15,324 nucleotides of DNA, from NCBI GenBank assembly GCA_002396125.1, contig DGWL01000012.1:1-15324 (forward strand). Direction: 5' to 3'. The position numbers were made by a program, and so were the translations under genes. This DNA comes from Porphyromonadaceae bacterium UBA4259. GTDB taxonomy: Bacteria > Bacteroidota > Bacteroidia > Bacteroidales > Muribaculaceae. Below the pieces are notes generated by a model. That model was not told the origin of the DNA. It was given only the letters and a program-made list of their open reading frames with translations, and ran no database searches. This document shows, piece by piece, positions 14,782 to 15,324 of this stretch; position 1 is the first letter of the stretch, and each line of letters opens with the position of its first letter.

Positions 14782-15324
14782 TTATCCCACGCTGCCTTCG
14801 AGTGAGACACTGAGCAGGCGTTGAGCCTCAACAGCAAACTCCATAGGCAGCTTTTTCATCACGTCGCGGGCATAGCCGTTCACGATGAGTCCCACGGCAT
14901 CCTCGGTGCTGATGCCGCGCTGGTTGCAGTAAAAGATTTGGTCCTCGTTAATCTTGCTGGTGGTTGCCTCATGCTCAACGATGCTTGAGTCGTTACCCAC
15001 TTCAATCACCGGGAAAGTGTGGGCTCCGCTTGTGTCGCTCAGTAGCAGGCTGTCGCACTGGGTGTAGTTGCGGCAATTAGTGGCGTCGGGGGCCACTTTC
15101 ACCATGCCGCGATAACTGTTCTCGCTGTGGCCGGCGCTGATGCCCTTGCTCACAATTGTGGAACGTGAGTTCTTGCCCAAGTGTATCATCTTGGTGCCGG
15201 TGTCGGCCATCTGGTAGTTGCGAGTGAGTGCCACGCTGTAGAACTCTCCCACGGTGTTGTTGCCCTTGAGAATGGTGCTGGGATATTTCCAGGTAATGGC
15301 ACTACCTGTCTCCACCTGAGTCCA
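14782..15324 (-). CDS. sufB: Fe-S cluster assembly scaffold protein SufB (N-terminal part outside window)
   Basis: The central scaffold subunit of SufBC2D, which receives sulfur from SufS and builds the cluster. The window holds the last 180 residues plus the stop codon; the frame stays open to the right edge, starting with WTQVETGSAITW. Full-length SufB is about 470-495 residues. The cysteine of YTQCDSL (residue 90 of the visible part, nucleotides 15055-15057) corresponds to E. coli C405, and the second glutamate of VEHEATT corresponds to E434. Both are required for cluster assembly in E. coli, so this is an active-type SufB. The C-terminus LEGSVG is the family hallmark. It is the most upstream visible gene of the operon; the promoter lies beyond the window. 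An internal GTG at 15313-15315 is not the start, since the conserved reading continues past it. Confidence 0.97.
   Translation of the reverse strand, partial: WTQVETGSAITWKYPSTILKGNNTVGEFYSVALTRNYQMADTGTKMIHLGKNSRSTIVSKGISAGHSENSYRGMVKVAPDATNCRNYTQCDSLLLSDTSGAHTFPVIEVGNDSSIVEHEATTSKINEDQIFYCNQRGISTEDAVGLIVNGYARDVMKKLPMEFAVEAQRLLSVSLEGSVG

Noticed and set aside
1..15324. CRISPR arrays, insertion sequences, tRNA/rRNA genes, phage or conjugative genes
   Set aside because: No regularly spaced repeats, transposase-like frames, cloverleaf sequences or phage structural genes were seen on either strand.

Overview
The window is a stretch of chromosome from a Bacteroidota bacterium, most likely an intestinal Bacteroidales (Muribaculaceae or Prevotellaceae type). 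The signs are: promoter -7 boxes of the TAnnTTTG form in front of several genes, A/T-rich leaders without Shine-Dalgarno sequences, a secreted protein ending in a type IX secretion (T9SS) sorting tail, a periplasmic-repeat/one-TM/cytoplasmic-HTH membrane regulator typical of this phylum, a short GyrB without the large insertion of the E. coli protein, and a sufBCDS cluster. The family-level assignment is inference. No RNA gene, mobile element, CRISPR array or prophage is visible, and no gap between genes exceeds 300 bases.

Layout. (1) 1-2330: a divergent pair for threonine catabolism. On the minus strand is an SDR-type NAD-dependent L-threonine 3-dehydrogenase whose C-terminal end is cut off by the window edge. 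On the plus strand is kbl, 2-amino-3-ketobutyrate CoA ligase. Together they turn threonine into glycine and acetyl-CoA. Their leaders carry a perfect 13-nt inverted repeat. (2) 2331-3183: strong terminators and a minus-strand glycine-zipper lipoprotein. (3) 3361-7369: a 1281-residue secreted modular protein. It has an SGNH/GDSL-type hydrolase core, starch-binding-like modules, a beta-sandwich plus CBM26-like unit duplicated on both sides of the core, and a T9SS tail. (4) 7406-9139: a membrane-bound HTH regulator on the same strand, just upstream of the modular protein, with an apparently leaderless promoter; a 12-bp perfect inverted repeat lies between the two genes. (5) 9191-11365: gyrB on the plus strand, ending in a bidirectional terminator. 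(6) 11389-15324: the minus-strand SUF iron-sulfur cluster operon, sufB (partial)-sufC-sufD-sufS.

Most of the window is core metabolism and housekeeping. The accessory part is the middle, where an outer-surface glycan-binding esterase-like protein sits next to a candidate membrane regulator. The pairing of the two is inferred from position only. The most unusual signals are the sandwich architecture of the SGNH protein, the altered block I of its hydrolase domain, and a CAAC(T/C)ATT element that recurs in the leaders of four genes.
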